Of a stretch of 64,000 nucleotides of DNA, positions 1-7,414 are shown one piece after another. The notes below the pieces were generated by a model. The model was given only the letters and a program-made list of their open reading frames with translations. It was not told where the DNA came from and did not search any database. How positions within the stretch are numbered: position 1 is the first letter of the stretch; every line of letters starts with the position of its first letter. A program made the translations under genes and the position numbers. This stretch comes from Subtercola lobariae (lineage in GTDB: Bacteria > Actinomycetota > Actinomycetes > Actinomycetales > Microbacteriaceae): NCBI RefSeq assembly GCF_014640255.1, contig NZ_BMGP01000001.1, positions 659,850-723,849 of the forward strand, in the 5' to 3' direction.

Positions 1-24
1 ACGACCCAGGCGAATGGATGCCCG
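1..24 (-). pseudogene. SSB-like gene remnant (copy 0, window edge)
   Basis: Read on the minus strand, bases 5-24 encode RASIRLG, the stretch shared with the SSB-like copies near 1.5, 3.0, 7.0 and 7.7 kb. The downstream part of the gene would lie outside the window. Bases 25-232 hold no gene I can support. The assignment rests on the similarity of the DNA to the longer copy at 6672-7007. Confidence 0.35.
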
Positions 25-232
25 AGCCCAAGCCGCGCGCGCGACGATGTCTAGCAGCTATGCCTTGTGCTTGCCCCGCCGCCCATGCGTGAGCCATCCA
101 GGCACGGTCGGGCCAACCGCGCCCCAGCTCGACCTCAAACAGGCGAAGCCGGTCAGTGAGCCTCAGTCAACCTCTCTACAGGGCCTTCGCGAACTCAGCG
201 CCGATGGCATCTCGCCAGAATGAGGATCGCCA

Positions 233-1324
233 TCAGCCGTAACTGCGCACTGTGGAACGAATCAGGTCGGCATGCTCGTAGATGTCGTCTAACGAATCGA
301 TCGGAAGCTTAGTTTCGTTTTTCGCCTCGTCAAAGATGCCGAGATACTTCTGCTTCTTCCCGTTGAACCAGAGGCGAGCAATCGGCCGGCGATTGTTGTC
401 ATCGAGGAGCACCGCAAAATACGACTTCGCGTCGCGATGAGTGACACGTTGAGGTTTGACGTCGGCGCAAGCGATCGCCTTGATGATCTGGTAACCCTCA
501 AGTTCCTCCGGGGTCGTGTCGATTTCAGTATCGCGGTCGAGATCGCCCTGAACGACAGGATGACTGGTGATGGACTCGGTCGGTTCCGCTGACGTCGCAG
601 CAACGGCAGAAGCACCCAGAGCGGTTTTCAAGCGATCGTTGACCTGCTCGTTGAGATATTGCCTCGCCGCCTTGGGTACGAGCGCGGAGAACTGCTCCCT
701 GACTTTCTGGGTGAAAGAGCCGTCGTAAACGAGACCCGTGAAGAACTTGATCCATTCCGCAGAGGGCTCGCGAAATTGCGCAGCAATCTCTCGCTTCAAC
801 GCCCCGACATACTTGAGCTCCTCTGCAGCGTTGATGACTGAATCCAGGTCGAAGACTTCCTTGGTCAGCTTCGAAAGTTCCGGGATCAGCGTTTCATCAA
901 TGTCGGCAAGATCGAGCACGAGAAATGGCTTCTCATCCATTCGGTTGGGCGCGTCAAGATCGGTATAGAAGTTGTAAACCGCTCCGTTTGTCAGCACCGC
1001 AATGCGAGCGTTCGTCACGGCGAAATATCGGAAGAGCTGCGACGCATGCTCGAGACTGAGCGCAGCGGTTGAACTCTTGCATTCGATCAGAATCTGAACC
1101 TCGCCATTTCGCATGATGGCGTAGTCGATTTTCTCTCCCCGCTTCACTCCCACATCGGCCGTGAATTCCGGCACGACCTCAAGCGGATTGAAGACGTCAT
1201 ATCCTAAAATCGTCGAGATGAACGGCATGATGAACGCGTTCTTCGTAGCTTCCTCTGTCTGGATCGCTGCTCGCTGATTTTTGACCTTGGCCGCCAAAGC
1301 CGCGAGTCGTTCTTCAAAATCCAT
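233..1324 (-). CDS. Orphan type I restriction HsdR N-terminal-like nuclease
   Basis: This 363-aa protein looks like the HsdR_N_2 family (type I restriction enzyme R N-terminal domain), standing alone with no helicase part and no HsdM or HsdS nearby. A PD-(D/E)XK-type core is visible: GYDVFNP near residue 41, D67 in the KIDYAI strand, then the E81-C82-K83 (ExK) motif in LIECKSS. The C-terminal third (about 270-363) is variable and may be a separate small domain. The reading frame stays open upstream to 1567, but that extension is the out-of-frame relic of an SSB-like gene. The ATG at 1324 is preceded by AGGGGGAAG, a good ribosome site, so it is chosen as start. It probably cleaves or binds DNA in phage defence, but its partner is unknown. 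Confidence 0.85.
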   Translation of the reverse strand: MDFEERLAALAAKVKNQRAAIQTEEATKNAFIMPFISTILGYDVFNPLEVVPEFTADVGVKRGEKIDYAIMRNGEVQILIECKSSTAALSLEHASQLFRYFAVTNARIAVLTNGAVYNFYTDLDAPNRMDEKPFLVLDLADIDETLIPELSKLTKEVFDLDSVINAAEELKYVGALKREIAAQFREPSAEWIKFFTGLVYDGSFTQKVREQFSALVPKAARQYLNEQVNDRLKTALGASAVAATSAEPTESITSHPVVQGDLDRDTEIDTTPEELEGYQIIKAIACADVKPQRVTHRDAKSYFAVLLDDNNRRPIARLWFNGKKQKYLGIFDEAKNETKLPIDSLDDIYEHADLIRSTVRSYG

Positions 1325-1411
1325 GCTTCCCCCTGGTCGCTTCGTTGCATTCTCGACGCTAGCGGACGAGCGTCGAGATTCCATCACAACCCTTGACCCC
1401 ATTCCGAGGGT

Positions 1412-1567
1412 CAAGGCTATCGAGAAGGTTAGACGCCAGCTCCCCGTCACAAACAACATCGCACCACGGCACAACCCGAGCCGTCCGCTGCCCCTTCCTA
1501 CCCGGCGCAATCTGCTCGTTCTCAACCACAAAACCGAGGCGACTGGATGCCCGGGGCATAGCCGCAC
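1412..1567 (-). pseudogene. SSB-like OB-fold gene fragment (copy 1)
   Basis: The minus strand reads RASSRLGFVVENEQ, then PWCDVVCDGELASNLLDSL, matching the middle of the better-preserved copy at 6672-7007. The similarity stops abruptly after LDSL, where unrelated sequence of the nuclease gene leader begins. The part resembles strands 2-4 of a single-stranded-DNA-binding OB fold (WxxVVxxGxLAxNVxxSL). The fragment is truncated at both ends and is not expected to be functional. Confidence 0.6.
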
Positions 1568-1636
1568 GCACGAAGCGGTTGCGCGATCCCGAGCCCATGG
1601 GCTGGCGACTACCTAACGGGCCGGCTTTTGTATTTT

Positions 1637-1668
1637 GTTTGACGATATTAGTTTTGTCAAACTAAACT
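1637..1668 (+). promoter_or_regulatory. Promoter/operator of the toxin-antitoxin pair
   Basis: Two inverted repeats overlap here: GTTTGAC (1637-1643) with GTCAAAC (1656-1662), and TTAGTTT (1648-1654) with AAACTAA (1659-1665). A possible -35 TTGACG (1639-1644) and weak -10 TAAACT (1663-1668) with an 18-nt spacer would put the transcript start close to the ATG at 1680, giving a leaderless mRNA. Palindromes over the core promoter fit autorepression by the ribbon-helix-helix antitoxin, which is an inference. Confidence 0.5.
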
Positions 1669-1679
1669 AAACTCAAGGA

Positions 1680-1919
1680 ATGAAATACCAGTTCACCCGT
1701 TCCGCACGCAAGCATCGAATAGGCCGCGGCGCCGCGTGGGAAGCGTTGAAAGACGCGGGAGAACCAACCGAGCAAGAAGACGGCACACTTCGTTGGGTGG
1801 GATCAGACGACCGCGGTCGCGAACTTGAAATAGTCGGGTCTCCACGCCCCGACGAAGATCTTGTGCTGATCATCCACGTAATGCCGACAGATTTCACCAA
1901 GGGGAACCGAAATGACTGA
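1680..1919 (+). CDS. Putative BrnT/RelE-like toxin
   Basis: This 79-aa basic protein begins MKYQFTRSARKHRIGRG and ends in a beta-rich part (LEIVGSPRPDEDLVLIIHVMPTDF). The order of an N-terminal basic segment and C-terminal strands with an IIHVMPT-type ending is common in small actinobacterial proteins encoded just before ribbon-helix-helix antitoxins, so a BrnT-like mRNA-interferase role is plausible. Its last 8 nt overlap the antitoxin start, as in translationally coupled pairs. No decisive catalytic residue can be named from sequence alone. The AAGGA directly abuts the ATG, which is too close for a normal ribosome site and agrees with leaderless translation. Confidence 0.7.
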   Translation: MKYQFTRSARKHRIGRGAAWEALKDAGEPTEQEDGTLRWVGSDDRGRELEIVGSPRPDEDLVLIIHVMPTDFTKGNRND

Positions 1920-2229
1920 CACCAAGAAGTACCGTGTGACCGACGATAGCCAGCTCGTCGAGGCAGAAGCTGACCTCGACAAGGGTCAGCACACCTGGCC
2001 CGACGGTCGGCCGATGACCGAACAGAACACTGCCGAATACACCGCGCAGCGCAAGAGTGCTGGCCGCCCGTCTCTTAATGGTGCGGGATCGTCACCCAGT
2101 GTTGCCTTCAGGCTCACGGCGCAGTTGCGCTCTGACGCAGACGCCCTCGCAGCCGAGGAGGGTCGCCCGGTCTCAGCGATCGCTCGCGAGGCCCTCGAGG
2201 ACTACATTCGGCGCCACAAAGCAAGCTGA
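1912..2229 (+). CDS. Ribbon-helix-helix antitoxin (CopG-like)
   Basis: This 105-aa protein has a polar N-terminal half (about 1-65) and a C-terminal ribbon-helix-helix domain: SVAFRLTAQL forms the DNA-contacting strand (about 68-77), followed by helix DADALAAEEGRP and helix VSAIAREALEDYIRRH. Antitoxins of this kind bind the operon operator through the strand and the toxin through the other half. Here the domain order is reversed compared with many CopG antitoxins, with toxin binding presumably N-terminal. The ATG at 1912 follows AAGGGG and overlaps the toxin stop. It very likely represses the palindromic promoter at 1637-1668. Confidence 0.85.
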   Translation: MTDTKKYRVTDDSQLVEAEADLDKGQHTWPDGRPMTEQNTAEYTAQRKSAGRPSLNGAGSSPSVAFRLTAQLRSDADALAAEEGRPVSAIAREALEDYIRRHKAS

Positions 2230-2314
2230 GTAAACGGCACGATTGGGCTGCGGATCGACTCGGTATGGTTGGCCGAACGGGCTTAGCTCGAGATGGAATC
2301 CGGAGGTGGTACGT

Positions 2315-2716
2315 GTGTTTGTTGTAGGCGCGGTTATCACCGACGCGGGGAAAGTCTTGTGCTGCCGCAGAGCCCCAGGCAAAGCTTCAGCTGGCCTCTG
2401 GGAGTTCCCCGGCGGCAAAGTCGAAGCCGACGAAACACCCGAGCAGGCTCTGGCCCGTGAGATCCGAGAAGAACTGGGCGTCCCGATCCTGGTCGGCGAC
2501 CTGGTCCTCCGCGCAACCACCCCGGTAGACGGGCGCGAGATTGATCTCGCCTGCTACTGGGCAACTCTCCAACAAGACGCGCCAGCGGCGAGCACCGACC
2601 ACGATGACATGGTCTGGCTACCGATCGCCGAGCTGATGTCGCTCGATTGGGCCAAGCCAGACCTCACCGCAGTCTTGCGTCTCATCGCTCAAGAGCCGGC
2701 GGAGACGTCGGACTGA
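2315..2716 (+). CDS. Nudix (MutT-type) hydrolase
   Basis: A complete Nudix box G-x5-E-x7-RE-I-R-EE-L-G-V lies at residues 34-56 of this 133-aa protein. The family hydrolyses nucleoside diphosphates linked to another group, and the GLWEFPGGK lead-in resembles MutT enzymes that clear 8-oxo-dGTP. Substrate cannot be fixed from sequence. The frame is open from 2243, but GTG 2315 has GGAGG eight bases upstream and begins directly at the first strand (FVVGAVI), so it is chosen. It follows the toxin-antitoxin pair by 85 nt on the same strand and may be an independent cargo gene. Confidence 0.85.
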   Translation: MFVVGAVITDAGKVLCCRRAPGKASAGLWEFPGGKVEADETPEQALAREIREELGVPILVGDLVLRATTPVDGREIDLACYWATLQQDAPAASTDHDDMVWLPIAELMSLDWAKPDLTAVLRLIAQEPAETSD

Positions 2717-2732
2717 CGGACGTAAATCCATC

Positions 2733-2993
2733 TCAGTCCCTGACCCAAACGGTGATGCCCAGACTCGCACAGAGTTCCACAAGATCAGGCGTCGGGATGC
2801 CCGGAAGTAGTATCGACGGGCGCACCCCGTTCATCACCTTCTGTGCGGTGTGCACGTAATCCAGCACCTGCCCGATCGCGTTCCGCACGTACCCGCGCGC
2901 CGACGACTTCTTGGCCTCGACGATCTCGCCGGACGTCTCGTTGTACAGGTCAGGCTCCATCACGGTATTGCCGCCCCTGCCCGGCGGGGTTGC
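2733..2993 (-). pseudogene. C-terminal fragment of a PD-(D/E)XK-type nuclease-like gene
   Basis: The minus-strand frame runs from a TGA near 2994 through WATPPGRGGN and MEPDLYNE to a stop at 2733. EPDLYNETSGEIVEAKKS places an Asp and an E-x-K (EAK) on neighbouring strands, the layout of a PD-(D/E)XK nuclease core. The tail (ILLPGIPTPDLVELC) looks like a complete C-terminus. The 5' part of the gene is missing: the frame breaks a few bases before the RASIRLA-coding motif at 3009-3031, suggesting recombination at that motif. An internal ATG at 2963 could still give a 76-aa peptide. Confidence 0.55.
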
Positions 2994-3008
2994 CCATTCC
3001 GATCATCC

Positions 3009-3031
3009 GAGCGAGGCGAATGGATGCTCGG
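3009..3031 (-). other. Isolated RASIRLA-coding motif (SSB-like relic, copy R3)
   Basis: This stretch carries the GAGGCGAATGGATGC core shared with the SSB-like copy at 6672-7007, but nothing else of that gene remains on either side. It lies exactly between the truncated nuclease fragment and the DUF2510-SHOCT gene. Confidence 0.45.
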
Positions 3032-3091
3032 CCCCGGCCGCCCGCACAAACACTGTCCAGCCGCGTTCCTTGCGCTTGCGCCAACGAACGC

Positions 3092-3742
3092 TCACATGCG
3101 CGCTAACAGCTCGGCCTTCTTCGTGTTGAACTCGTCATCCGTCAGCACCCCATCGTCGTAGAGAGTCTTCAGCTGTTTCAGCTGGGCGGGTATGTCGATA
3201 GGAGGCAGGGACGCAACAACAGGTGAAGTCGCAACGACATTCACCTTGACTGGCTCGGGGCCTCGGAGAATCAAGTCGTTCAGCACAGCTCGAACTTGCG
3301 TTGCCTCCCTGTGTTTGACGCGAAAATCAATCTGACCGCCCGCGGTAAGTACCTGCACGATCGTGTTCGAGCCGTCGCGCGCCGTTGACACCGACGTTAT
3401 CGATCGAATGGGAATCATTTCCGATCCACCGCTGTGGTTCTTGCTCACTCCCGTTGCGGCTAGGGAGACGCCGAGGGTCATTGCTCCCAGAACCATCTTG
3501 CCGCCAGAAGCGCTGCGAGGGCGGTCCCACTCAATCCGGTCTGGCCAGATGGCCACGGTCGCGTTTCTCCCACCGATGTGCGAAACGAATGTGTACAAAG
3601 GCTTCGCCCTCGAGGCGGACGCCAGTACCCTCGCGTCTCGGTCTGCGTCTGTGTCCGGAGCGAAATGTTCTGACCACACTGACCCGTCCCACCATCGTTG
3701 ACGTCCCGAGCCGTCGTCATACCAGCCAGCTTCAGCCATCAT
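3092..3742 (-). CDS. DUF2510-SHOCT domain protein
   Basis: This 216-aa protein has an N-terminal DUF2510 motif (GWYDDGSGRQRWWDGSVW, about 6-23), a middle beta-rich domain that may be PH-like (about 50-170), and a C-terminal SHOCT helix hairpin (QLKQLKTLYDDGVLTDDEF...KKAELLARM, about 187-216). Actinobacteria use these modules as short oligomerisation or membrane-associated tags. Their biochemical roles are unsettled. The start has GAGAGG upstream of tandem ATG codons. A second SHOCT tail lies at 4536-4631, fused to an IS remnant, implying a related gene was lost there. Confidence 0.8.
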   Translation of the reverse strand: MMAEAGWYDDGSGRQRWWDGSVWSEHFAPDTDADRDARVLASASRAKPLYTFVSHIGGRNATVAIWPDRIEWDRPRSASGGKMVLGAMTLGVSLAATGVSKNHSGGSEMIPIRSITSVSTARDGSNTIVQVLTAGGQIDFRVKHREATQVRAVLNDLILRGPEPVKVNVVATSPVVASLPPIDIPAQLKQLKTLYDDGVLTDDEFNTKKAELLARM

Positions 3743-4087
3743 CGCCTCTCAAGGTCGTTGAGCCGAGGGTACTCGGTTCTGAGGCCACGGTTGATGCCCC
3801 AGAAGTGGTGGTGGCATGACATCACGCTAATCCGGTGGTCTCGTATTGGAAGATTCTCGCACTGGCAGGTGTACCGGGCCGAGGTTGAGAGCGATCCCGT
3901 CTGAGAATGTCAAGGTAAGTAAGGATCAGGGGGCACTCTAAGTGGATACCACCCCTGCTAGTTGATGGAGCAATGGGCGTGCGACGGGGTGAGCGAGTTC
4001 AGGGTTGCTTGAGTATCAGGTCAGAGCGTCGACCCGAAATGGCAAGCGGGTTGCGTGGGTATTGAAGAGCGATCTAGGTTCGGTCTT
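3743..4087. other. Gene-free stretch
   Basis: No coding region can be supported here. A short open frame ends near 3904 (WWWHDITLIRW...) but has no ribosome site or recognisable family. The sequence may hold decayed mobile-element DNA, in view of the IstB relic at 4337. Confidence 0.3.
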
Positions 4088-4297
4088 ATGACGAATGCAA
4101 AGCCGAGCGCAGCAAGGGAGGTCTTCTGGTGGGTGATGACTTTCGTTATGGGCGCGCTTGGTATTGGCCTGATTTACTTCTTCGTCACCGAGTACTCGAT
4201 CAAGCTCTGGTTCACTGCCGTCATCTTCGTCGTGGGTCTACCCCTAGCGATCATTAACCTTCGACAGGCGCGAATTGCTCGTCGCCGAAATGACTGA
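4088..4297 (+). CDS. Small two-helix membrane protein
   Basis: This 69-aa hypothetical protein starts at ATG 4088. It has two hydrophobic segments, about VFWWVMTFVMGALGIGLIYF (12-31) and LWFTAVIFVVGLPLAII (41-57), and ends in a basic cytoplasmic-looking tail (RQARIARRRND). The frame extends upstream to 4055 but the longer start has no better ribosome site. I do not recognise a family. It stands alone between a gene-free stretch and an insertion-sequence relic. Confidence 0.45.
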   Translation: MTNAKPSAAREVFWWVMTFVMGALGIGLIYFFVTEYSIKLWFTAVIFVVGLPLAIINLRQARIARRRND

Positions 4298-4336
4298 TCA
4301 GCGGACATAACCGCAACCGGTTTCTCAATCTCCTCC

Positions 4337-4540
4337 CTATGCCTGTAGCTGGTTCTTGGTGTGGGCGAGTCGGTAGGACTGGGTGCCGGTTTCGATGATG
4401 TTGCCGCCGTAGGTGAGCCGGTCGACGATTGCTGAGCAGAGGCGCGGGTCGGTGAAGGTTTTGCCCCAGCCGCTGAGGGATTCGTTTGATGCAATCGCGA
4501 CACTGTTTTTCTCTTCGCGTTCGGTGAGGACTTGGAAGCA
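4337..4540 (-). pseudogene. IS21-family IstB ATPase, C-terminal relic
   Basis: The minus strand encodes VAIASNESLSGWGKTFTDPR, then CSAIVDRLTYGG, IIETGTQSYRLAH, the typical C-terminus of the IS21 transposition helper ATPase IstB (SNxxFxxWxxxFxDxRLxxAxxDRL). Walker A and B and the istA transposase are absent. The 5' end is replaced by a SHOCT-coding segment at about 4536. This is an old, inactive insertion-sequence scar. Confidence 0.75.
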
Positions 4541-4631
4541 ACTGACCAAGCTGGCTGGGCTGCGTGATCAAGGCATTCTCACCGAGGATGAATTCGCCGC
4601 GAAAAAGGCCGAGTTGCTCGCTCGGTTCTGA
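4536..4631 (+). pseudogene. SHOCT domain tail, 5'-truncated
   Basis: The plus strand reads QLTKLAGLRDQGILTEDEF, then KKAELLARF and a stop, a complete SHOCT hairpin. Upstream the frame runs into the antisense of the IstB relic, so the rest of the host protein is gone. A 72-aa frame from 4413 exists, but its first 40 residues are antisense translation. Confidence 0.55.
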
Positions 4632-4699
4632 AGCGAACGGATACTCGGGATCAAACTGCCACGAAACGCACTCACTACTCGCGTGCAAGAACCGGCTCC

Positions 4700-5629
4700 C
4701 TACGGCTGGCGTCTCGGCCAGCTACGCCGAAAGTACGCCGCGCGGGGATCCGGCCCTGGGTTCAGCTGGCGGGATCCCTCCTCGGCTTGGCCTGCGATCC
4801 AAGTGATTGCTTCGCTTGGAAGGTATGCGTCGGTGTCGTCGGGATAGCGCATCCAGTAGTCGCTATCTGAAGCTGGCCCCCCGACTTTTTCAATCTCGCC
4901 GAGCGAGTACTGCGCCAAGGGTGAAAACGTCGCGTCAATGAGCCGAGACCGAATCGCCCGATTCACGAGCGGCCACCATTCTTGAATCGTCAGTGGCTCG
5001 CTAGGTTTCGATTCGCGGTGACCCAGCGACTCACCTGTTCGTTGGTTCCACAGCTTCGCCAGCTCGTCTCCGGGTGAAGCCGAACCAAGTGCCGTACCAG
5101 CTTCCACATAATGGAGTCGGGCCGTCGGCAGCCAACTTTCGCGGAGGCTCGGCATGTAGTCGGCGAGAAAGTCCCGAAACGCACGCTGCTGATGCCGTCC
5201 TCCATCCTCTGGAAACAGCGGCGGCTTCATGACCCCGAATCCACCGCCGGGCTCACGCCCCGTGAGCGCGACCGATCGAGCAAGCCACCCCTGAGAATCG
5301 AATGCGACCTCAAATTCGCCGTAGAACGAGAGAGTCTGAGCGCGAGCGCCCGTGAAGTGTTGAATCTCGTCGAATTCGAAAACGCGCTTGGTGCCGTCTG
5401 AATATGTCAGCACCATGTCGAGCCGGCGGTGTTCACGCGGCGGCGCAACGTCGGGAAGCACAAGACCAGTCAGCTCTCCGTAGACTGCCGAGGCGAGCGG
5501 CCAGCCGTCCCCAAGCTCGTACTTGCCTGGGCGCCGCATCCATTCCGGCGCAACCTCAACCTCAATCTGAACCTGTTCCGAAAACAGCTCGATGAACTGC
5601 TCGGTCACGCGCTCTTGAAATTTTGGCAC
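4700..5629 (-). CDS. Hypothetical protein with possible nuclease core
   Basis: This 309-aa protein starts at a GTG preceded by GAGGGG. I do not recognise the family with confidence. Residues about 88-113 read HRRLDMVLTYSDG then FEFDEIQHF: an Asp on one strand and E-x-D-E-x-Q on the next, reminiscent of the D...(D/E)xK/Q layout of nuclease folds such as those of Vsr or DUF559 proteins. The remainder is acidic and tryptophan-rich (QEWWPLVNRAIRSRL, DSDYWMRYPDDTD). It is surrounded by defence and toxin-antitoxin genes, which makes a DNA-directed role plausible but unproved. Confidence 0.7.
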   Translation of the reverse strand: MPKFQERVTEQFIELFSEQVQIEVEVAPEWMRRPGKYELGDGWPLASAVYGELTGLVLPDVAPPREHRRLDMVLTYSDGTKRVFEFDEIQHFTGARAQTLSFYGEFEVAFDSQGWLARSVALTGREPGGGFGVMKPPLFPEDGGRHQQRAFRDFLADYMPSLRESWLPTARLHYVEAGTALGSASPGDELAKLWNQRTGESLGHRESKPSEPLTIQEWWPLVNRAIRSRLIDATFSPLAQYSLGEIEKVGGPASDSDYWMRYPDDTDAYLPSEAITWIAGQAEEGSRQLNPGPDPRAAYFRRSWPRRQP

Positions 5630-5703
5630 CCGTAGCCCCTCACTCCACTCCTATGTCAGTCGAGACTACTGAGCTAACAGTTTTGTGCGGCGAGCGGTCA
5701 GGA

Positions 5704-6378
5704 TCAACCATCTGCCGCCGGCCCGATCGACAGCCGCTTGATCTCTTGAACAGCCCAGTCTTCGCCGTCTACAGCCTGCGGCGCCGTCACGACCTTGTCG
5801 AACATTCGAATCAGCGGCCCCAAGTCCAGCTCGTCTGATCCAGCTCGTGCCGCAGCGTGGTTCTCCTCGCCGTGCACCGGCCGCCAATCCAACTGCCATC
5901 CCGCCCGCAACGAGATTCGGTTCCAGAACACCCGCTGTGTGCGACCGTTGCCTTCTCGAAAGGGATGAATGTAATTGATCTTCTCGTAATGAAACGCCAG
6001 CCGCTCAACGAACTCGTCTCGGGCAAGCCCCGTCAGAAAGCGCTCCTGAGCAAGCTCAGCAAAACAGATAGCGGCCGCGTTCTCGATAAAGCCCCACGGC
6101 ATGAAGAAGTCGGCACCGGGTACATCCTTGCGAACATCTACAGTCCGAACCTGCCCGGCCCAGTCGTACACGTCTTGAAACAGCCGAAAATGGATCTGCT
6201 TCAACTCGCCGAGATCGTTTGTCGCACCGACAGGAAAATTGACCAGCTGCAATGCTCTGGCGAACGAAAGATCTGCTTCTACGCGCGTCAGCTCCGACCC
6301 AGACGTTACCCCGAGGCGGTTGCGAAGAACGCTCGACCCGGGGATTAGATACGGATCAACGAACTCAGGAGAGGCCAT
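5704..6378 (-). CDS. Fic-domain AMPylating toxin
   Basis: The catalytic motif HPFREGNGRTQR lies at residues 138-149 of this 224-aa protein, with the flap upstream (DVPGADFFMPWGFI, about 85-98). Fic enzymes transfer AMP from ATP to a target hydroxyl. In VbhT/FicT systems the targets are the gyrase and topoisomerase IV B subunits. The N-terminal PYLIPGSSVLRNRLG is typical of class I Fic proteins that need a separate antitoxin. The ATG at 6378 overlaps the antitoxin's last 14 nt, which supports this start over the upstream alternatives at 6408 and 6429. The full motif is intact, so an active toxin is expected. Confidence 0.9.
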   Translation of the reverse strand: MASPEFVDPYLIPGSSVLRNRLGVTSGSELTRVEADLSFARALQLVNFPVGATNDLGELKQIHFRLFQDVYDWAGQVRTVDVRKDVPGADFFMPWGFIENAAAICFAELAQERFLTGLARDEFVERLAFHYEKINYIHPFREGNGRTQRVFWNRISLRAGWQLDWRPVHGEENHAAARAGSDELDLGPLIRMFDKVVTAPQAVDGEDWAVQEIKRLSIGPAADG

Positions 6379-6538
6379 ACCTGGCACGAACCCGCTCGAC
6401 GAGTTCATTCGAATCGATCTCGCCCGCAACGTAAGAATCGGCGTCGGCGAGGGTCTCCTTCGAAACCGTCAGGCCCTCGATTTCGGCGCTGTGACGTGCC
6501 TCTTCCACCTGCAGCGCACGCGACTCGGCAATCGTCAT
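6365..6538 (-). CDS. VbhA-type Fic antitoxin
   Basis: This 57-aa protein begins MTIAESRALQVEEARHSAEI and ends ELVERVRARYGLS. S17-A-E-I-E21-G22 fits the inhibitory helix motif (S/T)xxxE(G/N), in which the Glu blocks ATP gamma-phosphate binding in the Fic active site. The VSKET, DAxxYVxGEID and RVRARYGL segments are typical of VbhA antitoxins. A clear ribosome site (ACGGAGG) precedes the ATG. It lies directly upstream of the Fic gene and overlaps it, a coupled class I pair. Confidence 0.88.
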   Translation of the reverse strand: MTIAESRALQVEEARHSAEIEGLTVSKETLADADSYVAGEIDSNELVERVRARYGLS

Positions 6539-6671
6539 CACAGCCTCCGTTCCTCAAACCAATGGTACTGAATCGAGCCGACATTCACGGTTGGCCCCGG
6601 TGGCAAACCACGGCGTAGCAATCGCGCGCACTGTTGCTGAGCAAGTGGATGCCCGGCAGCTCGACCTCGTC

Positions 6672-7007
6672 TCATCGCCTCACCCGCAGAAACTTCGCAA
6701 CCCCGCGCCGCAGGTCGAGCCCCACGCTCTCCGCCCGCACCGACACCATCGCCGAGTCGCGCCCATCGTCAACCGGATACAACCGATGCACGCGCAGTTC
6801 CCCCTCAACGACCACATAGTCACCTTCAACCAGACTGTCGAGAACGTTAGACGCCAGCTCCCCGTCACAAACAACATCGCACCACGGCACAACCTGAGCC
6901 TTCCGCTGCCCCTTCTTCCCCGGCGCAGTCTGCTCGTTCTCAACCACACAACCGAGGCGAATGGATGCTCGGGGCTGTGCCGTTCGAAACGCTCCGTTTG
7001 CTCCCAT
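6672..7007 (-). pseudogene. SSB-like OB-fold protein, first strand lost (copy 2)
   Basis: This is the best-preserved of the repeated SSB-like units. An ATG at 7007 opens 111 codons: RASIRLGCVVENEQ, PWCDVVCDGELASNVLDSL, VEGDYVVVEGELRVHRLY, VSVRAESVGLDLRRGVAKF. These match strands 2-5 of SSB (compare xAxFRVAxx, xWxxxAENVAxSLxKGxxVxVxGxLxxR, xxVxADxVGxDLR). The usual N-terminal strand is absent and no ribosome site precedes the ATG, so it is scored as a truncated relic. A reduced functional OB protein remains possible. Confidence 0.5.
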
Positions 7008-7168
7008 GACGGAACCGAATGCTCGGCGCGGGTATCGCCTCGGGTAATTCGACCTCAGGATGGCTCTTCCGCCAGATTGTGCCAAGCGACAGCTGTCCGT
7101 GCATTTTAGGTTGCTGACCGTGCGTAAGTCACCGCGATATGGTTCACGAGAGCCGAAAGGGGAATTCG

Positions 7169-7397
7169 ATGGCCAGGATTCAAAAGTTCATTTGGGGCGA
7201 CAGAGATGTCAAAGCACCGCAGACAGAAGTCGACGGATACGTCCAGGCGGTGACCGGGCCGGACGGGGCCGTTTATCTCTACCTCTACAACTATGCTCAA
7301 GGCGGCCCGAAGGCCGGTTCCACTCCGACGCAATCTCTATGCCGAGGCCGCCGCAGCCTTCAAAGTGATCCTCGAAGAGACGTTCGGGCCGCTCTAG
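7169..7397 (+). pseudogene. Small hypothetical protein with probable frameshift
   Basis: A good ribosome site (AAAGGGG) precedes ATG 7169 and the first 50 codons look real (MARIQKFIWG...GAVYLYLYNYAQGG). After about 7320 this frame turns into arginine-rich shadow sequence, ending at 7435. The neighbouring frame gives a clean amphipathic ending, LYAEAAAAFKVILEETFGPL, with a stop at 7395-7397. A one-base deletion near 7330-7340 would explain this. The family is not recognised. Confidence 0.5.
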
Positions 7398-7414
7398 GCG
7401 ACTGGAGCCTGAGC

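Noticed and set aside
233..1567. 444-aa version of the HsdR-N protein
   Set aside because: The first 81 codons are an out-of-frame reading of the SSB-like relic; the ATG at 1324 has a strong ribosome site.
6640..6665. GTGGATGCCCGG beside SSB-like copy 2 as a further SSB-like copy
   Set aside because: The hexamer GGATGC recurs at many places in this DNA, including inside ordinary genes (for example near 35645, 46770 and 53925), and here the flanks do not encode RASIRLG, so it may be chance.
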